Of a stretch of DNA of 64,000 bases, positions 23,558 to 35,665 are shown piece by piece (the stretch's first letter is position 1; every line of letters begins with the position of its first letter). The stretch covers positions 10,162,657 through 10,226,656 of the forward strand of contig OX438757.1 in the NCBI GenBank assembly GCA_949316235.1, in the 5' to 3' direction. The stretch comes from Oegoconia quadripuncta. Its lineage: Eukaryota > Arthropoda > Insecta > Lepidoptera > Autostichidae. The notes under the pieces were generated by a model. It saw nothing but the letters and a program-made list of their open reading frames with translations, searched no databases and had not been told where the DNA came from. The translations under genes were made by a program, and so were the position numbers.

Positions 23558-23690
23558 CAATCAATCAAATACTCTTTATTGTACAATTAACAAAGACTTC
23601 ACAAAGATTATAGCATATATTATTAATCGCACAAAAAGGCGGCTTTATCGCTAACAGTGATCTCTTCCATATAGGTATCTATGTATACGG
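23558..23690 (-). mobile_element. LINE-type 3' tail
   Basis: Read on the minus strand it gives GGAAGAGATCACTGTTAGCG ATAAAGCCGCC, a gap, then TTGTACAATAAAGAGTATTT G with a short GATT tail. It is typical of lepidopteran LINE 3' ends with an internal AATAAA. Confidence 0.6.
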
Positions 23691-24128
23691 TTAATTTTTC
23701 AATTACGGCCTAATTAATGCATGCCTTATTATATTATGTAGTAGTATTAGGCACCTACCTGACACTATCTGATAAGGCTAGTCGAGTCGACATGCACGGC
23801 AGCTTTGTGAATACTACTATAAGCTTTGTTATCTACGTAATCTCCATTAGGTCATGTTCGCATTAGAAATAGCACCATGCGATTTTAACAGCGATTAATA
23901 GGTTAGCAAAGTAACGGTCAATATAATAATAATAATATCCTTGTATATACATATACATACACACAGTGCCATCGAATACCATGCCCAGCAAATACGCTTG
24001 TAATATGAATAGATGGTTGATGTACTACACAAATATATTATAAGTGCTATAAATAAATAAAACCTAACTTCTAATAAAATTATTTGATAAACTTGCCTGT
24101 ACTTGGACATATTGCTACGTAAGTAGAC

Positions 24129-24275
24129 CACTTAAATATGCAGGGTTTTAACTAAAACATTATTATCGGCAGCGCAGCTGTAAAATTCCGTCCTCTACGG
24201 GGTACATGACTCCGCCCGCAATGTGGCTGCAGTGCAGAGAGATATGATTTAGTTAAAACCCTGCAGATTTAAGTG
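24129..24275. mobile_element. 147-bp MITE with 28-bp terminal inverted repeats
   Basis: CACTTAAATATGCAGGGTTT TAACTAAA at the left end is matched at the right end by its reverse complement (TTTAGTTAAAACCCTGCAGA TTTAAGTG) with one mismatch. The internal part is GC-richer than its surroundings and non-coding. Confidence 0.85.
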
Positions 24276-25544
24276 ATCCTACAGACTTAAAAATGACGTG
24301 CTCCGAACAATAATTTATCACTAGGAAATTCATGTTTTGAAGATGGTATAATTATAACTGCATTGAAAATGCCTGTAAAATATTGTTATTTATGGATATT
24401 GTTTTGCAGTGATAAAATATTTTCATTCGTTCCTAAATCGTATAATACAGGTAGTAATCACTTAGGGATGCCGCTTTACACCCTTCAGAAATATGTCTGT
24501 TACTCACTGTGTTTAACTCTGAAAGTGCGATCAGTGTAACCTTTGATGAGCATGACTGCGAATTTTTGGAAAATAAAACAAAATTAGTAGTTTTTCTATA
24601 TACATATATTTAGTACTTATTTCTGACAAAGTTTTGTAGTCAGACATATTTTGACAGTGGATACGCTGGAATGGTGTCAGTTTTGAGGTAGGCTTATATT
24701 CGTTATTTTACAATTTAACTCTAGCAATTATGAGGACAAAATGGCTCATACCCTCTCCTAGTGAAATTAAGCTGTGCCCCCAACGTAGGCTATTAATGTG
24801 AACGTACGGAACCCTTAGGGCAGGAGTCCTACTCGTATTTGACTGTTTTTTTGTATATTAGTAAAAAGCAATTTATATATAACCTCAGAATACCTACCTA
24901 TTAATTGGAATACACATAGATATTTGATAATAATGTAGTAGACTGATTTTTCTGAATATGATTGATGGTCTTAGATACATTATTTCTTGCCGTTATTATA
25001 GTGTATACTTAGACGTGATAGTTCCCACTTTATATTACCATTTACATTATATCAATGGTATTTGTGAGAATTAGGTACACTTAGGTACACGTGATTGCAC
25101 GACGACCGTAAACACTTCTAATATAAGAAAGTCTCGCTGTGTTCACATTTCGGGTATAGTAGCGTGGCCAGCATTGCCAATATGTTATTTAATTAGATTC
25201 AATTTTTTTCTCACGTCACTGACGTAGAGGTGACACGTAAAGTATAAGGGTTTCCAAGCGTTAATATTTCCGATTGCCGGCCAGATTACACTGGTATTAT
25301 AGTCGTCGTGCCGTCGACTGTATGGTTGCATAAATATTTTATAAATTAGATTTAATTTTATTATCTCCTGAATGATGAAGACGTGTTGGTGTCGCTGGTT
25401 ACATCCATTGCGTTTTCCATTGATTGCAATTTGGGGATTACTTAACGTACAGATTTTTCATGTTTGTATTTCGGATATTGACATTGCACTCCCACTCTAT
25501 CGATTATTGCGATTGTTCATTGAGGTGACAAATCATCATCATCA

Positions 25545-25600
25545 TACTAGTCACAGGACTCCACTGCTGAACATAGGCCTCTCTGTTTTAGGCCACTAAA
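25545..25600 (-). mobile_element. RTE-like LINE tail fragment
   Basis: TCACAGGACTCCACTGCTGA ACATAGGCCTC is the reverse complement of the GAGGCC...CAGCAGTGGA motif that ends many lepidopteran LINE ORFs, next to an ATGATGATG run. A plus-strand copy is at 51726-51785. Confidence 0.5.
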
Positions 25601-25724
25601 AATCGCGATGCTAATAATGAGAAAATCAATCTCAAACTAATGGTAATACCTAGTCATAACCAAGCCACCACCGCCGTTTTAAATCAAAATGGTTGACGTT
25701 TTGTGTATCGTAGATTACTTTTAT

Positions 25725-26040
25725 TAAGCCCCGGCGAAAAAAGACTGGTGTTTTGTGTTTGTGTGTCCAGTTTGATGAAAATCGTTTAAGTTATTTCGAA
25801 GATATTTAGCTTTTAACACAGTTATTTGGTGTATTTCGATGATATTGGTCTTTCGAGGGTTCTCGAAATTTTCAATTTCTTATGTTTAAGCTTAAACTCG
25901 GGGGAAAGGTTCTTAGTCATGTTTGATGGAAATTGGTTAAGCAGTTCCGAAGATCTTTAGCTTTTATCACAGTTGGTTTTGATTTATCTGGATGACGTAA
26001 TCACCTGTTTTCTCGGGGATTTCTAAATTATCTATTTATA
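25725..26040 (+). repeat. Interspersed repeat copy (CCCGGCGAAAAAAGACTGG type)
   Basis: CCCGGCGAAAAAAGACTGG is followed by GTTTGTGTGTCCAGTTTGAT GAAAATCG, TCGAAGATATTTAGCTTTTA ACACAG and, later, CTCGGGGAAAGG-like words with a second GTTTGATGGAAATTGGTTAA G. It appears to hold two partly duplicated halves. Confidence 0.55.
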
Positions 26041-27042
26041 TTTATACATCGAAGGGGTTGACATTTTGGGTATATATAGTAGATACTTTTATAAAATTAT
26101 ATTTATTATTACTTACCAACGTCGAACGTGTGAATATGTTTGTTCACATTATAAAGTATCGATTGTAGGTAGTTAATTAGGACACTTTAGGACGTATTTG
26201 GTATGTACTATCGCTAGGCGACACTAAATTGGACTACAAACTATTAATTATTACCAATATCACTGTCTCGCGTACGACCGACCTATTTAAAAACTATATA
26301 CGATGGTAACATGTACTTCCAATTTAGCTCTACATATCTCATGGAATACTTTTAACATGTTTATTTGTGTAATAATAATAATAAGTATTATCATATTTGT
26401 TTATTGACCAAGTAACAGTGTACGTTACAATTAACACGTGTTATTATAATAACATTTCATATTACATATAGTTGCATTTAAGTTTTCAACCTTAGTATCA
26501 AATATTAGATAAGATAAGATAAGATGTTTATTTACCAAAAAGAACCATACATAATTATACATTTGCTGTAACATCCACACTAGGCTAGGCCTGTATCGTG
26601 GATGCCAAAATTTCCATAAAAGAGAAACAATTTCACTGTGACCAGTGAAATTTTATAAGTAACATCTGTTAAATTAGACTTAGGGAGATAGACATGCATG
26701 CAGAGCATAAAGGTGCATTATGTACCTACTTGCATCCAATCTCTCCTGTTATGCAGGAACCAGGTGGATTAGAGAACGACTACACTTTGCAATGCGACAG
26801 TATCTCACCGTGATCTCACCGAATGTGATCTGATGACTATGAAAATCTGAAAAAGTATTGAACTTCTTAACTTACGAATCTGAAAGCGAAAGTACGATGT
26901 TATTTGATGTTCAATCACGTCATAACGACTTAACTAATTTCGACGAAAATGAATACAGTTTGCTTATACAAATACTAGTTAAGTATGTACCTACTCCAGA
27001 TTTCATACAAACTTATAAGTCCAAATTTTCCGCCATGCCACT

Positions 27043-27374
27043 CCATACAAACGTATAAGTCCAAATTTTCCGAAATAAATAAACCGATTCTAATGAAACT
27101 TTATACGTTGGTATAATCCGGAATAATCCGGATACTAGATCTAAAAAGGTAAATAGTAAACATTTTCAGAATATATTGAAGTTAAAGGAATATATTGCAT
27201 TTTTTCTGTTACTATGGAGAACCTAAAATCACTTTAATTTAGTTTCAATACTCTTTTTCCTAAATTTTCCCTACAAACTTTTGAGATTATTATGCTTTAC
27301 GTGTATAAAGTTTCATTAAAATCGGTTTATTGATTTAAAATGTTTGGACTTATATATATTAAAAGTTTGTATGG
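27043..27374. mobile_element. Foldback MITE
   Basis: CCATACAAACGTATAAGTCC AAATTTTCCG with AAACCGATTCTAATGAAACT TTATACG at 27043-27110 returns as the reverse complement at about 27299-27374 (CGTGTATAAAGTTTCATTAA AATCGGTTTATT, then GTTTGGACTTATA and GTTTGTATGG). The spacer is non-coding. Confidence 0.75.
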
Positions 27375-27770
27375 AATATCCTGCCGGATAAACCCTCTTA
27401 AGGCGTTTTATAACCACATAGATAAAAAATAGCAGATACTCATGTAGGTAGTCCGTTCTCTATATACCTCATTGATAATACCTATTGTACATACAAACTA
27501 AATTCCGCCCACACGAATTCTCTTTTATACTCCTCGGACGAAAAGTAGCCTACGTCTAATTCCAAGATATAAACTATCTACGTGCCAAATTTCATTCAAT
27601 TCTGCGTAGCTGTTTCGACGTGATTGACTCACAAGCATCTAAACTTTTGCATTTGTAATATATTTCATGATCGTGAACAAAAGCGCTCGTGGCACACTTG
27701 AATTCGCTATTTCAATCTTTGAGGGAGTGACCACGAGTGGCATTGTTATCTCCGACTTTCGGAAGGTACG

Positions 27771-28250
27771 TTACAGACATTCCTGGTGGTTTTCTGGCCA
27801 AATCGGCGACTTATAAAGGCAGCTTGAAACATTACTATTGGTGACTGGCAGCTTCACCCACCAGCCAACCTTTTCGAGATAGTTTGTTGAGATGGTTTTC
27901 CAAGCGCGGTTATAAAAGTCCTTAAGATTAAGCTTCTCGAGTTTCATTATATTTAGTCTAGTCGGAAACCCATCAGAACAGGTTTCCATCTCTTTACACT
28001 TGGTTAAATTCAAAGCCACTTAATTTGCTTATATACCTTTGGGAGAGAAGCTACGGCCAGGTAGTTAAATTTAAAGCAGTTGTACGCTGCAGGATCTTTA
28101 TAATGCCACAGACAAAGACCACGCGTGGCCACATTCTGCTCCTCGAGAATTTGATATTTTTGCCACCGACTCGCTAAGAAAAAGAATTTATGGCGTTGAT
28201 GTAGTTAATCAATAATTATATTCAAAGCTTCAGTACCGTCGTTAAAAGGT
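27771..28250 (-). pseudogene. Possible decayed transposase fragment
   Basis: An 82-codon minus-strand frame includes LNLKDFYNRAWKTISTNYL, which loosely recalls the DxxxxAWxxI/V...NLxxxW segment of pogo/Tigger-type DDE transposases. Upstream minus-strand sequence to about 28250 reads in a broken way (QKYQILEEQNVA, then LWHYKDPAAYNCF). The similarity is from memory of family shape only. Confidence 0.25.
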
Positions 28251-28632
28251 GAAGAACCTATCTGAAGTAATCTTATGTCTGGCACAATCAATGCAATTAC
28301 ATTTTAAGCCTGAATTCCCACTGATGTAGCTATACTGTTTGCCAAAGTAGAAAGCGGGTCGTTGCGTTCTGACTCATGTCTATATCTGGATTTCGTCTCG
28401 CAATGCAGCCGCCTACTGCAATCTGAAGCTCCTTTGCAAATGGAATTAAATTCACAAGTTCCTTTTCTTTTATATCTTTTATAGTCAATTTGTCTTCATC
28501 TGACTAAATTGAAAGCAAGTTGTAAACTTTTTCGTTCAACAATAACGTCAGTTCAATGGAAAGCCGTAATAAAAGCAATGAATGTCATTAATTTTTGATT
28601 GTATTGATTTATTCACGGGAAAGGATTGTCCT

Positions 28633-28800
28633 CTTTTTTTTCACAATGGGTTAGCTTATGACTTGTATGAGTGAAGAAGGATGAGGGCGAAGGTGATTAT
28701 TAACGAGCTGGACAGACACACACTCATTTTAACTAGATTTGTAGGATGATGGTAGCTATAGTTAGGCGGCTTTTAAGAAATATACCTATGTGGTACGTCG
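28633..28800 (-). mobile_element. tRNA-derived SINE (family 1), diverged
   Basis: It has poly-T, CACAATGGGTTAGCTTATGA C, GATGAGGGCGAAGGTG, GATGATGGTAGCTA and GGCGGCTTTTAAG, in the same order as the family-1 copy at 17897. It is strongly diverged and lacks the tRNA-like head. Confidence 0.55.
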
Positions 28801-29559
28801 CTGAGGTTCGTCACACAACTATTTGGTTCACAAAATATTTCAGTTAAATAAGCTCCATCATTAATCTTTCATAACATCAGCAACTGAGTAGAACTTAACC
28901 TTAGATTTGGATTCAGCACCCCAAAAGCGTGTAGAATGGAAAAAACTAAAATTACTCCACAACTTTCCGTGTAAAACCTAATACTGCTTGCCCAAATTAA
29001 GTATGAAAAATATCATTAACTTAGTATTGAATTTTGTTTACTTTTTCGTACTTTCATGATTGATGAATACGGGTAGATTATCTAGCTATTATAGACCTTA
29101 TCTGTAAAAATAAATAGAACGTACATAAGTAGGTAAGCTAGTAAACTACTAGTATCTACCTACGTTTAAATTTTTGTAATATTTATGAATGCAAAACATT
29201 GCATCGGTGCATAGAAAAAAAATTGTCATAACACCGCTTATACAAAGAAATTCATGTCGCTATTAGAATATTTGTAATATGGTAAATAATCGTAAAAACT
29301 GTACTAATATCACCGTGTTTGACTGATAGCTATGTTGATTAACATAATACTTGCAAAAATTAGTAAGAATCAGGCATTGCTTCTAATGGCCTGTCGGTAT
29401 GTGCTGCCATGACAACAACGCCACTAGGTAAGCAGTCAGTAGGTCACGGGTCGTTGGGCTTTTTCAGAGAATGAAATAGGCAGTAGTCCAGTCCTTTGGT
29501 GAGCATTGCTGATTCACTTATACTTTTTGCTATATACATACTTACGATTCGATAATTTT

Positions 29560-29835
29560 GAAAACCTCCGCTAGACAATGATTATGTCATCCAGATAAAC
29601 AAACCAAGTTACATCTAAATATCTAGTAAACAACTTGCTAACAACCGTTTCGTGAACATCAGCTGTCAATAATAAAATACCGTTTTCAAATCGGTTTAGT
29701 ACTACAATACCACATATAGACACTGCCAAACATAGGTTTCACGCTTATAACACCCTTCTTTTTGCGTCGGGGGTAAATAAAACCATGAAGATGTGACATT
29801 TCATGTCTCTCATACGCGTAGGTAGGAAAGTATAC
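29560..29835 (-). repeat. Interspersed repeat copy (minus-strand CGCAAAAAGAAGGG type)
   Basis: On the minus strand ACCCCCGACGCAAAAAGAAG GGTGTTATAAGCGTGAAACC is followed by GTGTCTATATGTGGTATTGT AG and CGATTTGAAAACGGTATTTT A. This is the family at 14815 in the opposite orientation. Confidence 0.5.
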
Positions 29836-30734
29836 TGTTTTAACAAAAATAAATGAAGACGTAGTAGGTATGATGGAATCAGCCAATGTCAATTGAAAAT
29901 ATGTTACGAATATACAAAGGTATTAAATACTAGAGAATTTATAGTTGTATTTTAGCTTGTGTTTGGTTTACCTAGTTCGTTTATGTAGCCTGGCCTGGAT
30001 TAGGTAGAGTATACATACTGTCAATGTGAGCTTGTCTCAACTGAAGCGCCAGACACGGCAGTACGCCACGCGACTTTCCAGCGGGCAGCCTTGCGTTGGG
30101 CATATTGTAAAACTATGGAAAATTGCTTTGTAACTATTACCAAATAACTACCTAGCTAGAATACTGAAACAGTGAGTCATTAATCATATGACTATAATAC
30201 ATTTTTCTATAGAGTTTTTAAATCAGTGCGGCGCGGCGTTTTATACTAGTGTAATATATACTAACCTGCAGATTTGCAGCTATACAATTTGATTGTAGTG
30301 TTGGTATGCTATGAGTTCGTTCACGCGAAGAACAGCAGTGATATTCTGTGGGGATTGTCCTCGTGCCGGTTTCTTGTATGTTAACTCAAAGTTAGGGACG
30401 TAGAGACTAGCGCGATGGACGCGTGCGATGGCCGAACCGCTTACGCTGCCGCCCCTGCCTCTGCCACGACGTTTTCCCATCGCCCTGCATCCATATCGTG
30501 TCAAAAGGTGCGGGACAACGTATTATTTTCTTAATTTATTTAAATTATAAATAAATCGAATCGTATAATGGGATCGTATCCGAATAAAAGCAGGCAAATA
30601 CTATCTACGAGTTTAAAACGAATAACAATCCATAACTTGGGTATCAATATGTTCGTAGTGTTCGGCCATACATTCAATATTCGTCTTTTGGGCCAATATT
30701 CGATTTATTTTTAAGGTTTCGTATCTCAAAAGGA

Positions 30735-31390
30735 AAACACCGGCCAAGTGCGTGTCGGACCACGTGCAGTATAGGGTTTCGTACTTGCGCATGACAATAT
30801 GCGGACTTTGAAGGGGGCTTTTTAAAGCTAAATCCTTGAATGTGATAAAGATAGCCTCTCAAAAATAAAAATTCATCCCCGCTCTATGTGTAGTAAGCAC
30901 CCTAAAATATTTTTTTTCAAGATTTTATTTCATCACTTTGTCGGCGTGATAATGTATACTCATGCCAAATTACAGCTTTCTAGTACTAAGAGCATCTGAA
31001 CTAAGACTCAGACATACAGAACTATAAGGGTTCAGTGGTGACGGCAGAACCCAAAAAAATCAAGTTTCTAAGGTCAACCCAATCAAAAATACGGTCATTT
31101 ATGCCCTATAATTTGACACTCGCAAATAAATCAAAACTTATGGGGTACTTCCCGTTGCGTAGAATCGTGTTTGGCAAGAAGCTAGGTCTCACAGCAGAAG
31201 TAAAGGGAAAAACGGAAATCGTTAATTTGTAGTATAGTATATCACAAAAAAAAACAATATTATTTTGTGGTTACAAACTTCCCTACGTTTTGAGACTCGA
31301 TTCCCGTGATGGATGAACTACCTACATGCAAAGTTTGTACGGAACCCTCGGTGCGGGAGTCAGACTCGGACTTATACGGCTTTTTCGTTT
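30735..31390. mobile_element. Non-autonomous element with GGCCAAGTGCGTGTCGG inverted ends
   Basis: The left end, ACCGGCCAAGTGCGTGTCGG ACCACG, and the right end, GGAGTCAGACTCGGACTTAT ACGGCTTTTT, are imperfect reverse complements over about 45 bp. Inside are TCAGTGGTGACGGCAGAACC and AATGTATACTCATGCCAAAT. Related ends lie at 19447-19480, 24795-24860 and 32959-33007. A 65-codon open frame (31035-31232) is inside; I see no transposase motif in it. Confidence 0.65.
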
Positions 31391-32059
31391 TAGATTAGAT
31401 TGCTACAGTAAGATGAACTGTATACATTGAAGACTTTGTATATGGCCAACATTTTAATAAAAACTAATTTCGCAATGCACTCGGCACTCGGTGTCAGTGG
31501 CGGTACCTTGATATAAGCCCAAAAGCCCGGCATGCCTTTGCCTTAATATAATACTCGATCAGGAATATCTACTTCAAAATTGATTGATCTTTACACGGTA
31601 AAGAAATTGCATATAATCCTCCAGATTGAACAGAAAAGAGGCAAGTTTAACTTCATTAACTGTGTTAAAACAACAAATCATTCATCCAACATATCTCGGG
31701 CTTTCCTTACTCTGAAACCCTAAGCACGCCACTGCTCGGTGTATCTAGCTTCGGCCAAACGTTCTACGGATAAGTGTGATTTGATATACTATTTTACATA
31801 GATTTAATGAATATAATACTATTGCCAAGTGAGGACGTAGTTTTACAATCAGCATCAAATTAAATTGACATTAGCAGTCGGAATGGTCATTTTGATGATA
31901 CTGCTTCTCGCTGTATTATAAACTAACTGTTGCCCACGACTTGTTTGCGTGGAACATTTATCAAAATCGGTTCAGCAAATAATTTGTCCATATATTAATC
32001 GAGGTTCTAATCTATCAACCAAACCAAATTTCATCCAAATCGGTCCAGCCGTTTCAGCG

Positions 32060-32240
32060 TTAATTAAAACAAAACGCCTGAACCGATTTTGATAAAACAT
32101 GTGTATGAACCCTAAATTTCAAAACAAAACCGCAACCAAATCGATTCACCCGTTTAAGAGCAGCGGAGCCACAGACAGTCATACACACATAGCGGTCAAA
32201 CATATAACCGCCGCTCTTTTTGCGTCGGGGGTTTAAAGGA
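32060..32240 (-). repeat. Interspersed repeat copy (minus-strand CGCAAAAAGAGCGG type)
   Basis: Minus strand: AAACCCCCGACGCAAAAAGA GCGGCGGTTATATG, then GTGTGTATGACTGTCTGTGG CTCCGCTGCTCTTAAACGGG TGAATCGATTTGG. This is a good copy of the family at 14815. Confidence 0.6.
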
Positions 32241-32958
32241 AAGGAATACACTAGCCGATTAGGTAGGTATGTAAAAAATGTTGGCGTTAACTGAACCTCA
32301 CTGACAATTTAAAAAAAAAGTTGCAGAAGATTATTTGATATTAAACGGTAAAAAAAAACGAAACTAGTTTCGCCATGTTCATTTGTTTATCTGTCCATCC
32401 ATCTCTATATCTCAGGCATTTTATTCACACGCTGAGCTAAAATTTGGCATGGATAGCTTGCATATAATTATTACTTACTAAGTTATGAAGTAAATCTTGG
32501 ACAAAAAGTTTTACCTTCCACACAAATTTTGTACCCCCATCGTGGGTATCGTTGAATAAGTATCAAAATTATTAGAGATTGCCTTGGCCACTTTTTCGAT
32601 ACAGGGTTCCGTTTAAAAAATATTAAACTAAAGTGGTGATTATTGATAGAGTTTCTTCAATAGCAGGGAGAATAGAGATCGCGTGCTTGATCCATCATCA
32701 GATTATGGTCAAATGCGACTCCAGTCATTCATAAAAAAGTTATATCTGCCCCCACCACCTACTAGCTAAACCTAGGATTCCGAAAATTTGAGAAACGTTT
32801 AATAGTACGTAGCATAAATATTGTCAGAACTAAGTAGGCCCCGCCCAGTTTACGACTGGACCATCTGTAGTTGGGTTTGTAAAAATTCATAGAAAATAAA
32901 AACCCCATATAAAATAACATAAATGGTCTGCAAAAATAACGTTGTATTGTAAAATGGC

Positions 32959-33007
32959 TACGGAACCCTACTGCGTGTGGCCCTACAAGTACTGGACCGG
33001 TTTTTTT
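32959..33007 (+). mobile_element. Transposon end abutting the repeat-exon acceptor
   Basis: ACGGAACCCTACTGCGTGTG GCCCTACAAGTACTGGACCG GTTTTTTT is a right end of the family at 30735-31390. It stops 46 bp before the 3' splice site at 33053. The open frame that runs through it into the exon is not coding: it starts at GTG and includes the acceptor. Confidence 0.6.
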
Positions 33008-33053
33008 ATAAAATTAGTCAAGAATCTAATATGGGTCTTTGTAATATTTCCAG

Positions 33054-35665
33054 GCGTCACCGCTGCCCACACAACGATGTCCCGGAGCCATTGTTCGATG
33101 TCGGGCACACGACGGACGTGGTCTCCGCATACACGCGGGATTACGACGAGAAGCACGTCAGCCGCACCACCGCCGTCCACCACGAGGACCACCTCCGACT
33201 CGAAGGCGACTTCCAACACCCCGAACGCCCTCACTGGCAGCCTGCCGAAAGACCTAAGCCCACAAAACCAGAAGACAACCTTAAACCCGAAGGCGACTTC
33301 GAGAAGCGACGTCCTGATGAATGGCGGCCCGGTGAAAGAGCTCCCGTAAGGAAGCCAGAGGATAATCTCAAACCTGAGGGTGATTTCGAAAAGCGACGGC
33401 CCGAGGAGTGGCGGCCAGGTGACAGAGCACCTGTTCATCGCCCCGAAGATAATTTGAGACCTGAGGGAGAGTTTACTACTCCTGAAAGAGAACCTTGGCG
33501 TCCAGCAGAACGACAGAAACTTAAGAAACCAGAAGATAACTTACGGCCTGAAGGTGAATTTGAACAGCGGCACCCTGAAGAATGGCGGCCTGGAGATAGA
33601 GCTCCTGTGCGTCGCCCTGAAGATAACTTGAAACCTGAGGGAGAGTTTACTAGTCCAGAGAAAGTGCCATGGCGGCCAGCAGAACGGCAGAAACCTAAGA
33701 AACCAGAAGACAATTTAAAACCTGAAGGAGAGTTTGAGAAAACGAAGCACGATGAATGGCGCCCAGCTGAAAGGCAAGTCCCTAAAAAACCGCAGGATAA
33801 TTTGAAACCAGAAGGAGAGTTTGAGAAACCGAAACACGATGAATGGCGCCCTGCTGAAAGACAGGTCCCTAAAAAACCGCAGGATAATTTGAAACCTGAA
33901 GGAGAGTTTGAGAAACCTATACATGATGAATGGCGCCCTGCTGAAAGGCAGGTCCCAAAAAAACCGCAGGATAATTTGAAACCTGCGGGTGATTTTGCAC
34001 AAAGACGCTCAGAAGAATGGCGTCCTGGAGACCGAGCACCTATTCGTCGCCCTGATGATAATTTAAGGACTGAAGGAGAATTTACTATTCCTGAAAAGGA
34101 ACTATGGCGTCCAGCAGATCGACAGAAACCTATAAAACCAGAAGACAATTTATGGCCCGAAGGTGACTTTGCACAACGACAGCCTGAAAACTGGCGACCT
34201 GGAGATAGAGCTCCAGTGCGCCGTCCTGAAGATAATCTAAGACCTGAGGGTGAGTTTGAAAAACGTAGAGTCGAAGAATGGCGTCCCGGAGACCGAGCAA
34301 CAGTTCATCGTCCTGATGATAATTTGAAACCTGAGGGAGAGTTTACTACTCCAGACAAAGTGCATTGGCGCCCAGCAGAACGGCAGAAACCTAAGAAACC
34401 AGAGGATAATTTGAAAACTGAAGGAGAGTTTGAGAAACCAAAACATGATGAATGGCGCCCTGCTGAAAGGCAGGTCCCAAAAAAACCGCAAGATAATTTA
34501 AAACCTGCAGGTGATTTTGCACAACGTCATTCTGAAGAATGGCGTCCCGGAGACCGAGCACCTATTCGTCGCCCTGATGACAATTTAAGGACTGAAGGCG
34601 AATTTACTACTCCTGAAAAGGAACAATGGCGTCCAGCAGATCGACAAAAACCTATAAAACCTGATGACAATTTATGGCCCGAAGGTGACTTTGCACAACG
34701 ACAGCCTGAAAACTGGCGACCTGGAGATAGAGCTCCAGTGCGCCGTCCTGAAGATAATCTAAGACCTGAGGGTGAATTTGAGAAACGTAGACCAGAAGAA
34801 TGGCGTCCCGGAGATCGAGCACCAGTTCGTCGTCCTGAAGATAACTTGAAACCTGAAGGAGAGTTTACTAGTCCAGAGAAAGTGCCATGGCGGCCAGCAG
34901 AACGGCAGAAACCTAAGAAACCAGAAGACAATTTAAAACCTGAAGGAGAGTTTGAGAAAGCGAAGCACGATGAATGGCGCCCTGCTGAAAGGCAAGTCCC
35001 TAAAAAACCGCAGGATAATTTGAAACCTGAAGGGGAGTTTGAGAAACCGAAACACGATGAATGGCGCCCGGCTGAAAGGCAGGTCCCTAAAAAACCACAG
35101 GATAATCTTAAGCCTGAAGGTGATTTTGCACAACGGCGCTCTGAAGAATGGCGTCCCGGAGACCGTGCACCCGTTCATCGTCCTGATGACAACCTAAGAC
35201 CAGAGGGTGAGTTCACTACTCCAGGAAAAGAGCAATGGCGTCCAGCAGAACGGCCTAAACAAAAGAGGCCACAAGATAATCTTAAACCAGAAGGTGAATT
35301 TGAAACGAGACAACCAGAAAAATGGCAGCCAGGTGAACGAGAGCCAGTACGCCGTCCCGTTGATAATCTAAGGCCCGAAGGGGAATTTACGACACCAGAA
35401 AAAGAAAAATGGAAACCGGCTGAAAGGCCAAAACAAAAGAAACCTACAGACAATTTGAAACCAGAAGGTGACTTTGCTAAACGACCGCCGAATGAATTTA
35501 CTCCTGCTGAAAAAGCTGTGATCAAGAAACCAGAAGATAATTTATATCCTGAAGGGGAATTTACAACAATGGGAACTATCACAGAAGACTACAAAGTAGT
35601 AAAAGGGGAAAGGGCTGAAATAATTCGACGTACAGATAACATTATCACTGAAGGGGAGTTCACAG
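33054..35665 (+). CDS. Giant SAXO/MAP6-like repeat protein, coding exon 3 (27-unit array)
   Basis: The acceptor TATTTCCAG/G completes the split Gly codon and continues RHRCPHNDVPEPLFDVGHTT, so the cysteine motif occupies residues 999-1013. A 29-residue unit then starts at 33187 (residue 1052) and repeats exactly 27 times to 35535. The consensus is DNLKPEGEF, then a variable part with EWRP(A/G)(E/D)R, then a KKP(E/Q) or RRP(E/D) linker. After that come longer units with DYKVVKGERAEI in place of the Trp segment. The donor ACAG/GTGAGAG at 35666 leaves one base of a codon. SAXO proteins bind microtubules through short tandem modules; a similar job is inferred here. Pro, Glu, Lys and Arg dominate, there are no membrane segments, and the product is probably extended. 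Confidence 0.88.
33187..35535 (+). repeat. Tandem 87-bp coding repeat, 27 units (array 1)
   Basis: Starts of the DNL motif at 33187 and 35536 are 2349 bp apart, exactly 27 x 87, so no unit in between is longer or shorter on balance. Nucleotide identity between units is uneven. The block beginning GAGTTTACTAGTCCAGAGAA at 33643 recurs at 34861, 1218 bp (14 units) away, with close identity, which indicates a segmental duplication. Confidence 0.92.

Larger units (their letters stand above)
3621..33053 (+). other. 29.4-kb intron between the halves of the cysteine motif
   Basis: This intron is bounded by GTAAGT at 3621 and TTTCCAG at 33053, with phase 2 at both ends. It is AT-rich and loaded with repeats, listed separately. 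I found no open frame in it that looks like a conserved host gene; the frames of 60-135 codons have biased or hydrophobic translations without recognisable domains, or lie inside repeats. An alternative exon or internal promoter could be hidden here but cannot be seen by reading. Confidence 0.75.

Noticed and set aside
32977..33053. Extension of the repeat exon upstream to 32977
   Set aside because: The start is GTG, the sequence is a transposon end, and a good acceptor at 33053 joins in phase to the exon at 3370-3620.
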